A stretch of 50,310 bases of DNA from NCBI GenBank assembly GCA_016215625.1, contig JACRIW010000103.1, positions 1 through 50,310 on the forward strand, written 5' to 3'. The translations under genes were made by a program, and so were the position numbers. The notes under the pieces were generated by a model. That model worked only from the letters and a program-made list of their open reading frames with translations. It made no database searches and was not told the origin of the DNA. This document shows positions 35,468-45,038 of this stretch, one piece after another (position 1 is the stretch's first letter; every line of letters begins with the position of its first letter). The DNA is from Candidatus Eiseniibacteriota bacterium. GTDB lineage: Bacteria > Eisenbacteria > RBG-16-71-46.

Positions 35468-36892
35468 GTGAAATCTCGTGTGTTCGCCGCCGGTACGGCG
35501 GCCGTCCTCTGTCTCCTGCTCGCGGGCAACGCGCTCGCGCGCAACCCGCACTGCGCGGGTGGCATTCAGTACGTGATGCAGGGACTGCGCGACAAGGAGA
35601 AGGGCAACACCGAGGACTACCAGCGCGAGATGAACAAGGCGGTGGACCAGCTCTCCATGTGCGCCACGGAGGACGAGGCCGACTTCGAGGCGCTCGGCTA
35701 CCTCGGCTGGGCGTACGCCGAGCTCGACAGCTGCGGCCCCGCCGGCGAGTGGTTCGCGAAGGCGATCTCGGCCGGCACGGCGAAGGGCGACAAGAAGAAG
35801 GTCGTGCTCATCGAGACGAACCGCGACCACTACTGGACCATGCGCTACAACGACGGCATCGCCGCGATCCAGACGGCGCAGTCGGCGTATCCGGAGTTCA
35901 CGAAGAAGCCGTCCGACGAAGAGAAGGAGCTGTACGCCGCGGCCAAGACGAGCTACGAGACGGCGCTCCTCAAGCTGACGCAGGCGAAGCTCCTGCGCCC
36001 GGGCCACTCGCAGACGCTGCGCAACCTCGCGACGGCCTACGCGCTCATGGGCGACTTCGACAACGCCGAGACCGTGCTCAAGAACGCGCTCGTCGAGATC
36101 CCCGGCGACTCGAACCTGACGTCCGCGCTCACCACGGTGCGCGCGAACAAGGCGAACGGCCTGCTGCAGGCGAACAAGCTCGACGAGGCGATCGGTTACT
36201 ACACCGAGCTCGTGAAGCAGGACCCGACGGGCGTGGACCTGTACATGGGCCTCGGCAACGCGTACTTCACGCGCGCCGGCGCCAAGCAGGACGCCGCCAA
36301 GAAGGCCGACTACAAGCTCGCGGGCGATGCGTACGCGACGGCCTAGTCGCTGGGCGACACCGACGCGAACCTGGCGTTCAACGCCGCGCTCGCGTACCAG
36401 AACGCGTCCGAGCTGGCGCTCGCCGAGGCGCAGTGGCGCGCCGTGCTCGTGAAGTCGCCGAACGACGCCGACGCGCTCTCGCAGCTCGGCTCCGTGCTCG
36501 CCGACGAGAAGAAGTTCGCCGAGGCCGAGCAGGTGCTCGCCAAGGCGATCAGCATCAAGCCCGAGGAGAAGGTGTACTTCCGCCAGCTCGCGGCCGTGTA
36601 CAGCAAGCAGAGCAACAACACGCGCATGACCGAGATGATGTTCGTCTACCTCGCGCTCAACTCGGGCACGGCGGCGCCCGATGCGGCGGCGACGGCCAAG
36701 GGCGCCAAGGCGGGCTCGGCGGCGGCCAACACGGCGGCGTCCATGGGCATGCCGGAGCGCGTGCTCATGTGGACGGACAACACGGCGGGCGCGCTGCAGA
36801 CGTGGGTGTACGGCACGAAGAAGATCGCGTTCACGTTCAACGCGGCCGGCGTGCTCGTCCAGAAGTCGGACTGGTCGTTCGGCAAGAAGTAG
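35468..36892 (+). pseudogene. Exported TPR-repeat protein gene interrupted by an in-frame TAG
   Basis: The GTG start at 35468, with a perfect AGGAGGT upstream, opens a signal peptide (VFAAGTAAVLCLLLAGNALA) and TPR repeats such as TLRNLATAYALMGDFDNAETVLKNALVEIPGD. At codon 293 (36344-36346) the frame reads TAG, then continues open in the same frame for 181 codons with more TPR-like sequence (AALAYQNASELALAEAQWRAVLVKSPNDADALSQLGSVLADEKKFAEAEQVLAKA) to the stop at 36892. No frameshift is needed; a single base change, for example from TGG, explains it. It may be a recent nonsense mutation, a sequencing error or a readthrough site. TAG ends many other genes here, so it is not reassigned genome-wide. 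Confidence 0.8.
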
Positions 36893-36933
36893 CCCGGGCG
36901 GATCGCCGGTGACGCACCGGCGGCGCCGGCCTT

Positions 36934-36976
36934 GCGCGGCCTCCGGACCGAAGGGTCTGGAGGCCGCGCGCTTTTC
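36934..36976 (+). terminator. Intrinsic terminator after the TPR gene
   Basis: GCGCGGCCTCCGGACC pairs with GGTCTGGAGGCCGCGC (16 bp with one G-U pair) around a GAAG loop, followed by GCTTTTC. This is the strongest terminator in the window. Confidence 0.9.
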
Positions 36977-37017
36977 GGACACGCGTGAACCGCCGCGCGG
37001 CGGGGGAGAGCAGCGTC

Positions 37018-37968
37018 ATGACTGAAGCCGGCCGCAACGAAGTCGTCGCGATCCTGGGGTACGGCAACCAGGGCGCCGCGCACGCGCTCAACCTGCGCGA
37101 CTCGGGCCGCCGCGTGATCGTCGGGGCGCGCTCCGGCCGCGGCGCCGAAGCGCGCGCGAAGGAAGCGAACTTCGACGTGTTCGCTCCGGCCGAGGCGGCC
37201 GCGCGAGCGCAGGTCGTCGCGATGCTCGTGCCCGACGAAGCGGTGCCCGAGGCGTGGGGCGAAGTCGGCGCCGCGCTGCAGAGCGGCGCATGCGTCGTGT
37301 TCGCGCACGGCTTCAACCTGCTCTACGGCGCGCTCGCCCTGCGCGCGGACGCCGATGCCGTGCTCGTCGCCCCGACCGGCCCCGGGCGCGTGCTGCGCCA
37401 GGTGTACGAACGCGGCGACGGCCTGCCTGCGTATCTCGCGGGGCACCAGGACGGCACCGGCCGCGCCTGGGCTCGCGCCGAGGACTACGCGGACGCGCTC
37501 GGCTGCGCGCGTGCGCGGCTCTGGCGCACGACGGTGCGCGAAGAGACCGAAGTGGACCTCTTCGGCGAGCAGAGCGTGCTCTGCGGCGGCATGAACGAAC
37601 TGGTCACGGCGGCCTGGGAGACGCTGGTCGCGGCCGGGTATTCACCCGAGATCGCCTACCTCGAGTGCGTCCACCAGCTCAAGTTCCTCGCCGACCTGCT
37701 GCACGAGCGCGGAGTCTCGGGCCTGCGCCGGGGGATCAGCGGCACGGCGCTCTACGGCGACGTCTCGCGCGGCGCCCGCGTGATCGGCCCGGCCAGCCGT
37801 GCGGCCATGCGGGAGATGCTCGAGGAGATCCGCAGCGGGTCGTTCGCGCGCGAACTGGCCGGCGAGATGGCGGCCGGCCGGCCGACGATCCTGCGGGAAA
37901 CCGCCCGTGCGGCGGCCCACCCGATGGAGGCGGCGCGTCGCAGGGCGCTGGGGCTGCCGGAGTCCTGA
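37018..37968 (+). CDS. Ketol-acid reductoisomerase-like protein with altered active site
   Basis: The 316-residue protein aligns with class I ketol-acid reductoisomerase (IlvC): Rossmann loop AILGYGNQGAAHALNLRDSG, FAHGFN, DLFGEQSVLCGG with the metal ligands Asp 179 and Glu 183, AYLECVHQLKFLADLL, and GISGTALYGD. True enzymes convert acetolactate to dihydroxyisovalerate in valine synthesis. Here the catalytic Lys of VAPKxPG is Thr (VAPTGPG, residue 120), and the second-metal Glu of FECxHELK is Gln (residue 220). The N terminus is also short and no ilv genes are nearby. It may be a divergent paralogue using another substrate. ATG 37018 has GGGGGAGAG upstream; GTG 36985 is an alternative. Confidence 0.8.
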   Translation: MTEAGRNEVVAILGYGNQGAAHALNLRDSGRRVIVGARSGRGAEARAKEANFDVFAPAEAAARAQVVAMLVPDEAVPEAWGEVGAALQSGACVVFAHGFNLLYGALALRADADAVLVAPTGPGRVLRQVYERGDGLPAYLAGHQDGTGRAWARAEDYADALGCARARLWRTTVREETEVDLFGEQSVLCGGMNELVTAAWETLVAAGYSPEIAYLECVHQLKFLADLLHERGVSGLRRGISGTALYGDVSRGARVIGPASRAAMREMLEEIRSGSFARELAGEMAAGRPTILRETARAAAHPMEAARRRALGLPES

Positions 37969-38008
37969 TCACCCGGGCGGACGGCTCAAGCTGTTGGCTA
38001 AAAACGGA

Positions 38009-38036
38009 TTGACAGGGCGAGGGCGAGCCGGATACG
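38009..38036 (+). promoter_or_regulatory. Sigma-70 promoter of the HU gene
   Basis: A perfect -35 TTGACA (38009-38014) and GATACG (38031-38036) are 16 bases apart, preceded by an A-tract. The core AAAAACGGATTGACAG is identical to that of the promoter at 49510. The leader would be about 65 bases. Confidence 0.65.
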
Positions 38037-38107
38037 GTCCGAGCGTTCCTCGGTTCGAGACCCGCCACCCATCACTCGAGCCGGGTCGGCGTGAAGGAGG
38101 AGAGAAG

Positions 38108-38386
38108 ATGACCAAGGCGGATATCGTGGATCAGATCTCGGAGCGCACGGGGCTGACCAAGAAAGATGTCGCGGAAACCGTCGACTGCTTCCTGAATGCC
38201 GTCACCAAGGCGCTGGCCAACGGTCATCACATCGAGATCCGCGGCTTCGGCACGTTCCGGGTGAAGGACCGCAAGTCGCGCATCGCGCGCAATCCGCGTA
38301 CGGGTGAAGCCGTGCCGGTGCCGCCACGCCGCGTGCCCGTGTTCAAGGTGTCCAAGGAACTGAAGGACATGGTGTCGCAGCAGTAA
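38108..38386 (+). CDS. HU/IHF-family nucleoid protein
   Basis: The 92-residue DNA-binding protein matches HU along its whole length: TKADIVDQISERTGLTKKDV, the conserved IEIRGFGTFRV and the DNA-wrapping arm RKSRIARNPRTGEAVPVPPRRVPVFKVSKELK. HU dimers bend and compact DNA. The gene stands alone with a strong promoter and GGAGGAG before the ATG, consistent with high expression. I cannot separate HU from IHF firmly; the arm residues fit HU. Confidence 0.95.
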   Translation: MTKADIVDQISERTGLTKKDVAETVDCFLNAVTKALANGHHIEIRGFGTFRVKDRKSRIARNPRTGEAVPVPPRRVPVFKVSKELKDMVSQQ

Positions 38387-38414
38387 CTCCGCTGCTCCCA
38401 TCACGAACGTCCCG

Positions 38415-38451
38415 ATCGCCCGGCGCTTCCCTCAACGAGCCGCCGGGCGAT
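38415..38451 (+). terminator. Terminator hairpin after the HU gene, inside the end of the convergent gene
   Basis: ATCGCCCGGCG and CGCCGGGCGAT form a perfect 11-bp stem with a 15-base loop, 28 bases past the HU stop. The 3' arm lies in the last codons of the minus-strand TPR membrane protein. Confidence 0.55.
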
Positions 38452-40204
38452 TCGCTTGCAGCCAGGCTTCGGCGTCGCGCGTGAACGGGTCGTTGGGCAG
38501 CAGGCGGCGCAGGCCGACCAGCGCGTGTTCCATGGTCGGCACGTCCCCGAGCGCACTCGCGCACGTGGCGAGGCCGCGCCAGGCGAGCGTGAGTTCCGGA
38601 TTGAGCTCGACCGCGCGCGCATAGTGTTCGCGCGCCGCCGCGTAGTCCCCGGCCAGCGACGCGTTCATTCCGCGCTGCACGAACAGCCGCGGGTTGGGCG
38701 CCGCCTCGATCGAGCGGGCGTAGGCCCGGTCGGCTTCGGCCCGGTCGCCCGACGCCATCCACATCATGCCGAGATGGTCGTAGCCCGCGGCGCGCACGTC
38801 GGCCGGGCGCGTGGGCGGGCCGATGAGCACGTCGCTCGCGCGGGCGAGCGCGCGTGCGCGATCGGACTGGTGCGCGAGCCATTGCACGGAGGGCACCGCG
38901 GCCGCGAGCAGCACGGGCAGCGCGAGCCACGCCGCCGAGGGCGTTTCGTCGAGCGCTTCGGCGACCAGCCACGCGACGAGCGCGGAGACGGCGATGCCCA
39001 CGCTCACGTAGACGTCCCAGTCGCGATACAGGCCCTGCTGCGGCCGCACGAACAGCAGCAGCGCCACCTGGGGCAGCACGAGCGCGGCGAGCGCGAGGGA
39101 CTCGCGCCGGCGCCACCAGCCCGCGCGCAGGAACCACAGGCCCGCGAGCAGCGCGAGCGGTGCGAGCAGCAGCAGCGTCTGAAGCGAGTCGTTCAGCTCC
39201 ACCGGCGCGAAAGCCGAGAGACCGTGGGGCGCGTGCTTCGCGGAGTCGAACGTCGTGAAGGTCCTCCACATGCGCGGGCCGACGGCCGCGAGCGCGGCGA
39301 GCGGCGCCGCCGCGAGCAGCCATTCCAGGGGACGCGGACGGGATTCGCGCGGCGCCGTCGCGCCGAGCGCGAGCGCCGCGAACCATGCCGGGAGCAGCGC
39401 CACCGCCGAGCGATGCAGCACGAGCGCCGCCGCGATCGCGAGTCCCGCGACGCCGAGCCGGCGCCCGTGACGCGCGAGCGCGAGAAGCGCGGCCGCGAGC
39501 ACGAGCACGCAGAGGTTCATGTCCACGGTCGCCTTGGCGTAGCCGTTGAAGAGCGCGAGCTGGGCGCCGAACGCGGCGGCGCCGAAGGCCGCCCAGGTTC
39601 CGGCGGGCGTTCGCGCGACCGTGCGCGCGAGCATCCACGCCACGAACGTCCACGCGATCGCGAGCCCGAGCCCCCAGATGCGGCCGGCCGTGTCGTACGT
39701 GATGCCGTATCGCGCCGCGGCCGCGCGGGGCAGCGCGTGATGCAGCGCGAGGTCGGCGGGCATCGCCTGCGGCGTGAACTGTTCGGGGTGCTCGAGCTGG
39801 GCGAACGCGCCGTGACGCAGGGTGGTGTCCCCCGTCACGAACGCACGCTCGGGGAACGCCCACGTGAGTGCGGCGAGCAGCAGGGAGAGCACGAGCGCGT
39901 GCGGCCAGCGCGGCGCCGGGAGCCGCGCGATCACCGTGGCCGACAGCGCGGGCCACGCGAGCGCCGCCGCGAGCGCGAGCCACGCCGGCCAGAACGCCGC
40001 GGCCGGAAGGTCGCGCGCGAGATCGATCCCCCAGAGCCAGCGGCCCGGCACGAGCGGCGCGACCGCACGCAGCAACGCGGTGACCGCGAGCGCGGCGAAG
40101 ACGTAGCGAAGCGGCGCAGGCATCCGCGAGAGCGGAAGGGCCTGCGCCGTGGGTCGGGAAGTGCGTGGGACGGCGGGCTTCGCGGCCGAGGATCGCCGTG
40201 TCAT
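38432..40204 (-). CDS. Polytopic membrane protein with C-terminal TPR repeats
   Basis: The 590-residue protein has about ten hydrophobic helices over residues 30-430, then a soluble C-terminal part with TPR-like repeats ([50 protein letters not shown]). The layout resembles membrane glycosyltransferase-like proteins with TPR tails (TMTC or PMT-like), but I see no decisive catalytic motif; [10 protein letters not shown] in the first loop is the best candidate site. It begins 5 bases after the YugP-type peptidase gene, so the two form an operon. Its function is uncertain. Confidence 0.75.
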   Translation of the reverse strand: MTRRSSAAKPAVPRTSRPTAQALPLSRMPAPLRYVFAALAVTALLRAVAPLVPGRWLWGIDLARDLPAAAFWPAWLALAAALAWPALSATVIARLPAPRWPHALVLSLLLAALTWAFPERAFVTGDTTLRHGAFAQLEHPEQFTPQAMPADLALHHALPRAAAARYGITYDTAGRIWGLGLAIAWTFVAWMLARTVARTPAGTWAAFGAAAFGAQLALFNGYAKATVDMNLCVLVLAAALLALARHGRRLGVAGLAIAAALVLHRSAVALLPAWFAALALGATAPRESRPRPLEWLLAAAPLAALAAVGPRMWRTFTTFDSAKHAPHGLSAFAPVELNDSLQTLLLLAPLALLAGLWFLRAGWWRRRESLALAALVLPQVALLLFVRPQQGLYRDWDVYVSVGIAVSALVAWLVAEALDETPSAAWLALPVLLAAAVPSVQWLAHQSDRARALARASDVLIGPPTRPADVRAAGYDHLGMMWMASGDRAEADRAYARSIEAAPNPRLFVQRGMNASLAGDYAAAREHYARAVELNPELTLAWRGLATCASALGDVPTMEHALVGLRRLLPNDPFTRDAEAWLQANRPAAR

Positions 40205-40208
40205 CGCA

Positions 40209-40913
40209 TCAGCGGCGGCTGTTGCGCAGCAGGACGAGACGGATGAGCTGCAGCGCCGCCATCGCCGCCGCGGCGATGTACGTGAGCGCCGCCGCGTCGA
40301 GCACCTTCTTGGCGCCCGCGACTTCCTGCGGCATCACCGAGCCGCTCGACGTGAGCTGCGCGAGCGCGCGCTTGGACGCGTCGAACTCGACGGGCAGCGT
40401 GACGACGTGGAACAACACCGCCGCCGCGAAGAAGAGAATGCCCGCGTCCATGAGCAGCGGCCCGAACGGCGTCTTGGCGCCGAACAGGAAGCCGATGAAG
40501 AACAGCGGCGTCGCGAGCGCGCTGCCGAGGTTGGCGACCGGCACGAACGTCGCGCGCAGCTGCATCGGGAAGTAGCCCTGGTGATGCTGCAGCACGTGAC
40601 CGACTTCGTGCGCGGCGACCGCGATGGCCGAGATGCTGCGGCCGTCGTAGATGCCTTCGGACAACCGCACGCTCTTCGCGGCCGGATCGTAGTGATCGCT
40701 CAGCGTTCCGCCCACCGCCTCGACGTTCACGTCGGAGACGCCGTTGCGCGTCATGATGGCGCGCGCCATGTCGCGGCCGGTGACGCCGCTCGATGCCGGC
40801 ACCTCGGAGAACTTCTCGTACGTGCTCTTCACCTTGAACTGCGCCCAGAGGGCGAAGCCCATGGCGGGGAGCAGCAGGATCATCGTGGGATCGAAACCGA
40901 ATCCGAACGGCAT
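40209..40913 (-). CDS. Membrane zinc metallopeptidase, YugP/DUF2268-like neutral peptidase family
   Basis: The 234-residue protein has an N-terminal hydrophobic anchor ([15 protein letters not shown]), the zinc motif [16 protein letters not shown] and two or three later membrane helices, matching the Zn_peptidase_2 (YugP) family. Such integral membrane peptidases are widespread, but their substrates are poorly known. The segment [31 protein letters not shown] is typical of the family. It is the first gene of a two-gene unit with the TPR membrane protein. Confidence 0.9.
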   Translation of the reverse strand: MPFGFGFDPTMILLLPAMGFALWAQFKVKSTYEKFSEVPASSGVTGRDMARAIMTRNGVSDVNVEAVGGTLSDHYDPAAKSVRLSEGIYDGRSISAIAVAAHEVGHVLQHHQGYFPMQLRATFVPVANLGSALATPLFFIGFLFGAKTPFGPLLMDAGILFFAAAVLFHVVTLPVEFDASKRALAQLTSSGSVMPQEVAGAKKVLDAAALTYIAAAAMAALQLIRLVLLRNSRR

Positions 40914-41047
40914 GACCGCCTCACTCCTTCACGGGGCTCGCATGGCCACCATGGCCACGGTGCGCGGATGCGCCGGGCCGTTGGATGCCGCATGGGGCGG
41001 CGCGACTCGGCGGCACGCGACGAAAGTGCGGCTCGTCGCGGCGCGCG

Positions 41048-41075
41048 AAATTATCCCACGCGGGGCTCCGCGGTC
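41048..41075 (-). promoter_or_regulatory. Sigma-70-like promoter for the YugP-type peptidase gene
   Basis: On the minus strand, GTGACC (41075-41070) and GATAAT (41053-41048) are 16 bases apart, in the 297-bp gap before threonine aldolase. The leader would be about 130 bases. Confidence 0.35.
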
Positions 41076-41210
41076 ACGTCACGGCCGTGTCACGCGGCGG
41101 CGAACCACGGGTCAACTCCGCCGGACCGTGCGCCCGGGAGCGCCGCTCGCGTAGACTGCGCCGCACTCGTTCCGGTCCGCACGCTTTCCGGCATTCGTTT
41201 CGGAGCCGTC

Positions 41211-42266
41211 ATGTCCGCCCATGATTCTGCCCATGATTTCGCGATCGATCTGCGCAGCGACACCGTCACCCGTCCCACGCCCGCCATGCGGCGCGCCATC
41301 GCCGAGGCCGAAGTGGGCGACGACGTGTTCGGCGACGATCCCACCGTGCTGGCGCTCGAGCGGCGCTGCGCCGAACTCTCCGGCAAGGCGGCGGCGCTGT
41401 ACGTGCCGAGCGGCACGATGGGCAACCAGCTCGCCGTGCACGTGCTCACGCAGCCGGGCGACGCCGTGCTGCTCGAGAGCGAGTCGCACATCTTCCTGTA
41501 CGAGCAGGCGGGCATCGCCGCGAACAGCGGCTGCCTCGCGCACGTCGTGCCGGGTCAGCGTGGCGCACTCGATCCCACGGCGGTCGAGGGCGCCGTGCGC
41601 CCCGCGGGGGACGACCACGCGGCGAAGCTCGCGCTCGTCTGCCTCGAGAACACGCACAACCGCGCGGGCGGGGCGATCGTGCCGCTGGCCGCGCTGCGCG
41701 CCGTGGCCGACGCGGCGCGTGCGCGCGGGGCGCGCGTGCATCTCGACGGCGCGCGTCTCTGGAACGCCGCGGTGGCCGCCGGCGTGAGCATCGCCGAGTG
41801 GGCGGCGTGCGCGGACACGGTGATGATGTGCTTCTCGAAAGGGCTCGGCGCGCCGGTCGGCAGCATCCTCGTGGGAGCCGAGGTCGAGATCCGGCAGGCC
41901 CGCCGCGTGCGCAAGCGCTGGGGCGGTGGCATGCGGCAGGCCGGCATCCTCGCCGCGGCGTGCCTGCACGCGCTCGATCATCACGTCGAGCGGCTGGCGG
42001 ACGACCACGCGCGGGCGAAGCGCCTCGCCGCGGGGCTGCGCATGGACGGTGTCGAGGTCGGCGAGCCGGACACGAACATCGTGATCGCGCGTCTGGCCGC
42101 GCCGCTCGATCCCGCCAAGGTGCTGGCGGAACTGGAGAAGCGTGGTGTGCGCATGGTGGGCTTCGGGCCCGGGCGCATTCGCGCGATCTGTCATCTCGAC
42201 GTGGACGATGCGGGTGTGGAAAGGGCGGCCGGCGCCTTCGCCGAGGCCGTTCGTGCCTGCCGGTAG
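41211..42266 (+). CDS. ltaE: Low-specificity threonine aldolase (PLP-dependent)
   Basis: The 351-residue PLP fold-type I enzyme cleaves threonine or allo-threonine to glycine and acetaldehyde. Motifs are [19 protein letters not shown] at the N terminus, [20 protein letters not shown], the substrate-loop segment [22 protein letters not shown] and the PLP-binding Lys in [13 protein letters not shown]. The length is normal. GGAG lies 7 bases before the ATG. It is probably a single gene, divergent from the YugP-type peptidase. The related beta-eliminating lyases cannot be fully excluded. Confidence 0.93.
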   Translation: MSAHDSAHDFAIDLRSDTVTRPTPAMRRAIAEAEVGDDVFGDDPTVLALERRCAELSGKAAALYVPSGTMGNQLAVHVLTQPGDAVLLESESHIFLYEQAGIAANSGCLAHVVPGQRGALDPTAVEGAVRPAGDDHAAKLALVCLENTHNRAGGAIVPLAALRAVADAARARGARVHLDGARLWNAAVAAGVSIAEWAACADTVMMCFSKGLGAPVGSILVGAEVEIRQARRVRKRWGGGMRQAGILAAACLHALDHHVERLADDHARAKRLAAGLRMDGVEVGEPDTNIVIARLAAPLDPAKVLAELEKRGVRMVGFGPGRIRAICHLDVDDAGVERAAGAFAEAVRACR

Positions 42267-42283
42267 ACGCCCCAATACCCCCG

Positions 42284-42292
42284 TGCTAACTT
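42284..42292 (+). promoter_or_regulatory. Extended -10 promoter before rsmI
   Basis: TG-C-TAACTT (42284-42292) fits the extended -10 pattern TGnTAnnnT; no -35 box is evident. A similar GTGCTATAGT occurs at 45722. A small hairpin CCCGA-TTTT-TCGGG (42297-42310) follows. Confidence 0.35.
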
Positions 42293-42341
42293 GCGGCCCG
42301 ATTTTTCGGGGTCGGCTTCCCGTCCGTCGGAAGGATCAGGT

Positions 42342-43073
42342 TTGACCGAATCGCGCCACTCCGGCCACGGAGGCACCTTGTTCCTGGTGGCGACGCCCAT
42401 CGGCAATCTCGAGGACGTCACCACCCGCGCACTGCGTGTGCTGCGCGAAGTGGACCTGGTCGCCGCCGAGGACACCCGGCGGACGCGCCGGCTGCTCGAT
42501 CATTTCGGGATTTCCGCGACACTCGTGAGCCTGTTCGAGCACAACGAGCGTTCGCGCATTTCCGGCATCGTCGCGCGGCTGAACGAAGGTCAGTCCGTGG
42601 CGGTGGTCACGGACGCCGGTTCGCCGGGCATCGCGGACCCCGGTTTTCCATTGGTACGAGCGGCGGTCGCCGAAGGCCTCCGCGTCGAAAGCATTCCCGG
42701 GCCGAGCGCCGTACTCGCGGCGCTGCAGGTGAGCGGGCTGCCCACGGACGCCTTCACGTTCGTCGGTTTCCTGCCCGTGAAACACGGCGCGAGGCGGCGG
42801 TTGCTCGAGGAGTACTCGGATCGCCGCGAGACCATCGTGGCTTTCGAGTCGCCGCATCGCATCGAACGCTGCCTCGAGGATCTCGAGGCGGTCTGGCAGG
42901 AACGTCCGATCGCGCTGTGTCGCGAACTGACGAAGTTGCACGAGCAGGTCCTGCGCGGCAGCGCGTCCGAGGTGAAGGCGGCGCTGCGCGACGACCAGAA
43001 ACGAGGGGAAATGGTGCTGGTGCTGGGCGGCAGGACGCGCGCGTCGCGCGCGGATCGGGCCACGGAAGCGTGA
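42342..43073 (+). CDS. rsmI: 16S rRNA 2'-O-ribose C1402 methyltransferase RsmI
   Basis: The 243-residue enzyme methylates the 2'-OH of C1402 in 16S rRNA with SAM. Family motifs are LFLVATPIGNLEDVTTRALRVL, AAEDTRRTRRLLDHF, VVTDAGSPGIADPG, IPGPSAVLAALQVSGLPTDAF and CRELTKLHEQVLRG. The TTG at 42342, with GGAAGGATCAGG upstream, is the likely start; TTG 42291 lies within the promoter region. The protein is shorter than typical RsmI (about 280), lacking part of the C-terminal domain. It is coupled to the next gene by a GTGA overlap if that gene starts at 43070. Confidence 0.94.
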   Translation: MTESRHSGHGGTLFLVATPIGNLEDVTTRALRVLREVDLVAAEDTRRTRRLLDHFGISATLVSLFEHNERSRISGIVARLNEGQSVAVVTDAGSPGIADPGFPLVRAAVAEGLRVESIPGPSAVLAALQVSGLPTDAFTFVGFLPVKHGARRRLLEEYSDRRETIVAFESPHRIERCLEDLEAVWQERPIALCRELTKLHEQVLRGSASEVKAALRDDQKRGEMVLVLGGRTRASRADRATEA

Positions 43074-43783
43074 GCGCCGAGACGATGTCCAAGGACAAGG
43101 GCTCGGGACGCGGCTACAAGGACGTCCTCAAGGACGGTGCGCACGCCGCCCTCGATCCGCTCGTGTCCGGGATCGCCGCGGTCGGGCTCCGCCCGAACCA
43201 CCTGACCGTGCTCGGGCTCCTGTTCAGCCTCGCCGCCGGCCTCGCCTTCGCGATGGGCCGCTTCCGCACGGGCGCGGTCATCACGTGCCTTTCGGGACTG
43301 TGCGACATCCTCGACGGGCAGCTCGCCCGAAAGACGAACACGATCACGCGCTTCGGCGCGTTCTTCGACTCGGCGCTCGACCGCATCGCGGACGCGGCGC
43401 TGTTGCTGGGGTTCTCGTGGTTCTACATGTCCAACCTCGTGGACATGGCCGTGAATCCCCAGCGGGTGCTGATCAACCTGCAGCGGGGGCTCGAGCCCCT
43501 GACGTGGGCCGTCATCGCGATGCTCGCGATGCTCGCGGCGGTCGGCTCTCTTCTGGTGTCGTACACGCGCGCGCGCGCGGAGGGGCTCGGCATCGACTGC
43601 AAGGTCGGCTGGTTCGAGCGTCCCGAGCGCATCGTGCTCGTGATCATCATGGGATTCGCGGGGCTCGGACCCGTCATTCCGGCGGGTCTCCTGATCCTGG
43701 TGGCACTCTCGTTCACGACCGCGTTCCAGCGGATGGCGCACGTCTACGGGCGCACTCGCCAGCAGGACCCGGATTCCGAATAA
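43070..43783 (+). CDS. CDP-alcohol phosphatidyltransferase, probably inositol-phospholipid type
   Basis: The 237-residue membrane enzyme has the family signature [30 protein letters not shown], fitting the DGxxAR...Gxxx D xxxD pattern that binds CDP-diacylglycerol and metals, and about six hydrophobic helices. These enzymes join a CDP-lipid to an alcohol. Because the next gene makes myo-inositol phosphate, phosphatidylinositol phosphate synthase is the likeliest role; phosphatidylglycerophosphate synthase is the alternative. GTG 43070 overlaps the rsmI stop (GTGA); ATG 43085 is an alternative start. It is followed after 19 bases by the inositol gene. Confidence 0.85.
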   Translation: MSAETMSKDKGSGRGYKDVLKDGAHAALDPLVSGIAAVGLRPNHLTVLGLLFSLAAGLAFAMGRFRTGAVITCLSGLCDILDGQLARKTNTITRFGAFFDSALDRIADAALLLGFSWFYMSNLVDMAVNPQRVLINLQRGLEPLTWAVIAMLAMLAAVGSLLVSYTRARAEGLGIDCKVGWFERPERIVLVIIMGFAGLGPVIPAGLLILVALSFTTAFQRMAHVYGRTRQQDPDSE

Positions 43784-43802
43784 ACACGGAGGTATGAAGT
43801 CC

Positions 43803-45032
43803 ATGGGCAACAAGGTTCGAGTCGCGATCATCGGCGTGGGCAACTGCGCCTCGTCGTTCGTGCAGGGGCTGTACTACTACCGGAACGCGAAGGACACCGA
43901 CCGCGTTCCCGGTCTCATGCACGTCAATCTCGGCGGCTACCACATCAAGGACGTCGAGATCGTCGCGGCGATCGACATCGACAAGAACAAGGTCGGCAAG
44001 GACGTCTCGGAAGCGATCGCGACGTGGCCGAACAACACCGCGGTGTTCGCCAAGGTGCCGAAGATGGGCGTCAAGGTGCAGCGCGGCATGACGCACGACG
44101 GCCTCGGCAAGTACCTCTCGCAGATCATCGAGAAGGCGCCGGGCTCGACGGTCGACATCGTGAAGCTGCTCAAGTCGACCAAGACGGACGTCGTGGTCAG
44201 CTACCTGCCCGTGGGCTCGGAAGAGGCCACGAAGTGGTACGTCGAGCAGATCCTCGAGGCCGGCTGCGCGTTCGTGAACTGCATTCCCGTGTTCATCGCG
44301 CGTGAGAAGTACTGGCAGCAGCGCTTCGAGAAGAAGGGCCTGCCGGTCATCGGCGACGACATCAAGTCGCAGGTCGGCGCGACGATCACGCACCGCGTCC
44401 TCGCGAACCTGTTCGTGGACCGCGGCGTGCGCATCGACCGCACGTACCAGCTGAACTTCGGCGGCAACACCGACTTCATGAACATGCTCGAGCGCGAGCG
44501 CCTCGAGTCGAAGAAGATCAGCAAGACGTCGGCGGTGACGAGCAACATCCCGTACGACATCGATCCCGAGAACGTGCACGTCGGTCCGTCGGACTACGTG
44601 CCGTGGCTCAAGGACCGCAAGTGGTGCCACATCCGCATGGAAGGCACGACCTTCGGTGACGTGCCCCTCAATCTCGAGATGAAGCTCGAGGTGTGGGACT
44701 CGCCGAACTCGGCCGGCGTCGTGATCGACGCGGTGCGCTGCGCCAAGCTGGCGCTCGACCACGGCCTCAAGGGCGCCCTGATCGCGCCGTCGAGCTACTT
44801 CAAGAAGTCGCCCCCGGTGCAGATTCCGGACGACATCTCGCGCGAGCTGACGGAGCAGTACATCAAGGACCCGAAGGGCACCGAGGCGAAGCTGCGCGTC
44901 AATCCGCCGACGCTCAAGCGCGAGTCGAAGCCCGTGCTGAAGGCTCCGGCGAAGAAGGCCGCCCCGAAGAAGGTTGCTCCCAAGGCGGCTGCGCCGGCGA
45001 AGAAGGCCGTCGTCGCGTCGAAGAAGAAGTAA
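43803..45032 (+). CDS. ino1: myo-Inositol-1-phosphate synthase with Lys/Ala/Pro-rich tail
   Basis: The 409-residue NAD-dependent enzyme converts glucose 6-phosphate to inositol 1(3)-phosphate. The N terminus [23 protein letters not shown] binds [47 protein letters not shown] and [12 protein letters not shown] are typical of the bacterial/archaeal form. The start at 43803 is chosen because GGAGGT lies 9 bases upstream, whereas ATG 43794 directly abuts it. The last 28 or so residues are a low-complexity run of Lys, Ala and Pro ([11 protein letters not shown], then [10 protein letters not shown]) resembling histone H1 or HU tails and not part of the enzyme fold. Confidence 0.93.
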   Translation: MGNKVRVAIIGVGNCASSFVQGLYYYRNAKDTDRVPGLMHVNLGGYHIKDVEIVAAIDIDKNKVGKDVSEAIATWPNNTAVFAKVPKMGVKVQRGMTHDGLGKYLSQIIEKAPGSTVDIVKLLKSTKTDVVVSYLPVGSEEATKWYVEQILEAGCAFVNCIPVFIAREKYWQQRFEKKGLPVIGDDIKSQVGATITHRVLANLFVDRGVRIDRTYQLNFGGNTDFMNMLERERLESKKISKTSAVTSNIPYDIDPENVHVGPSDYVPWLKDRKWCHIRMEGTTFGDVPLNLEMKLEVWDSPNSAGVVIDAVRCAKLALDHGLKGALIAPSSYFKKSPPVQIPDDISRELTEQYIKDPKGTEAKLRVNPPTLKRESKPVLKAPAKKAAPKKVAPKAAAPAKKAVVASKKK

Positions 45033-45038
45033 CCCGGC

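Noticed and set aside
36344-36346. TAG read as an amino acid genome-wide
   Set aside because: TAG terminates at least seven other clear genes here, for example at 7727, 10801, 12473, 21410, 30682, 36892 and 42266.
38052-38062. GGTTCGAGACC resembling a tRNA T-loop
   Set aside because: No acceptor stem, D-arm or anticodon arm can be folded around it; it lies in the HU leader.
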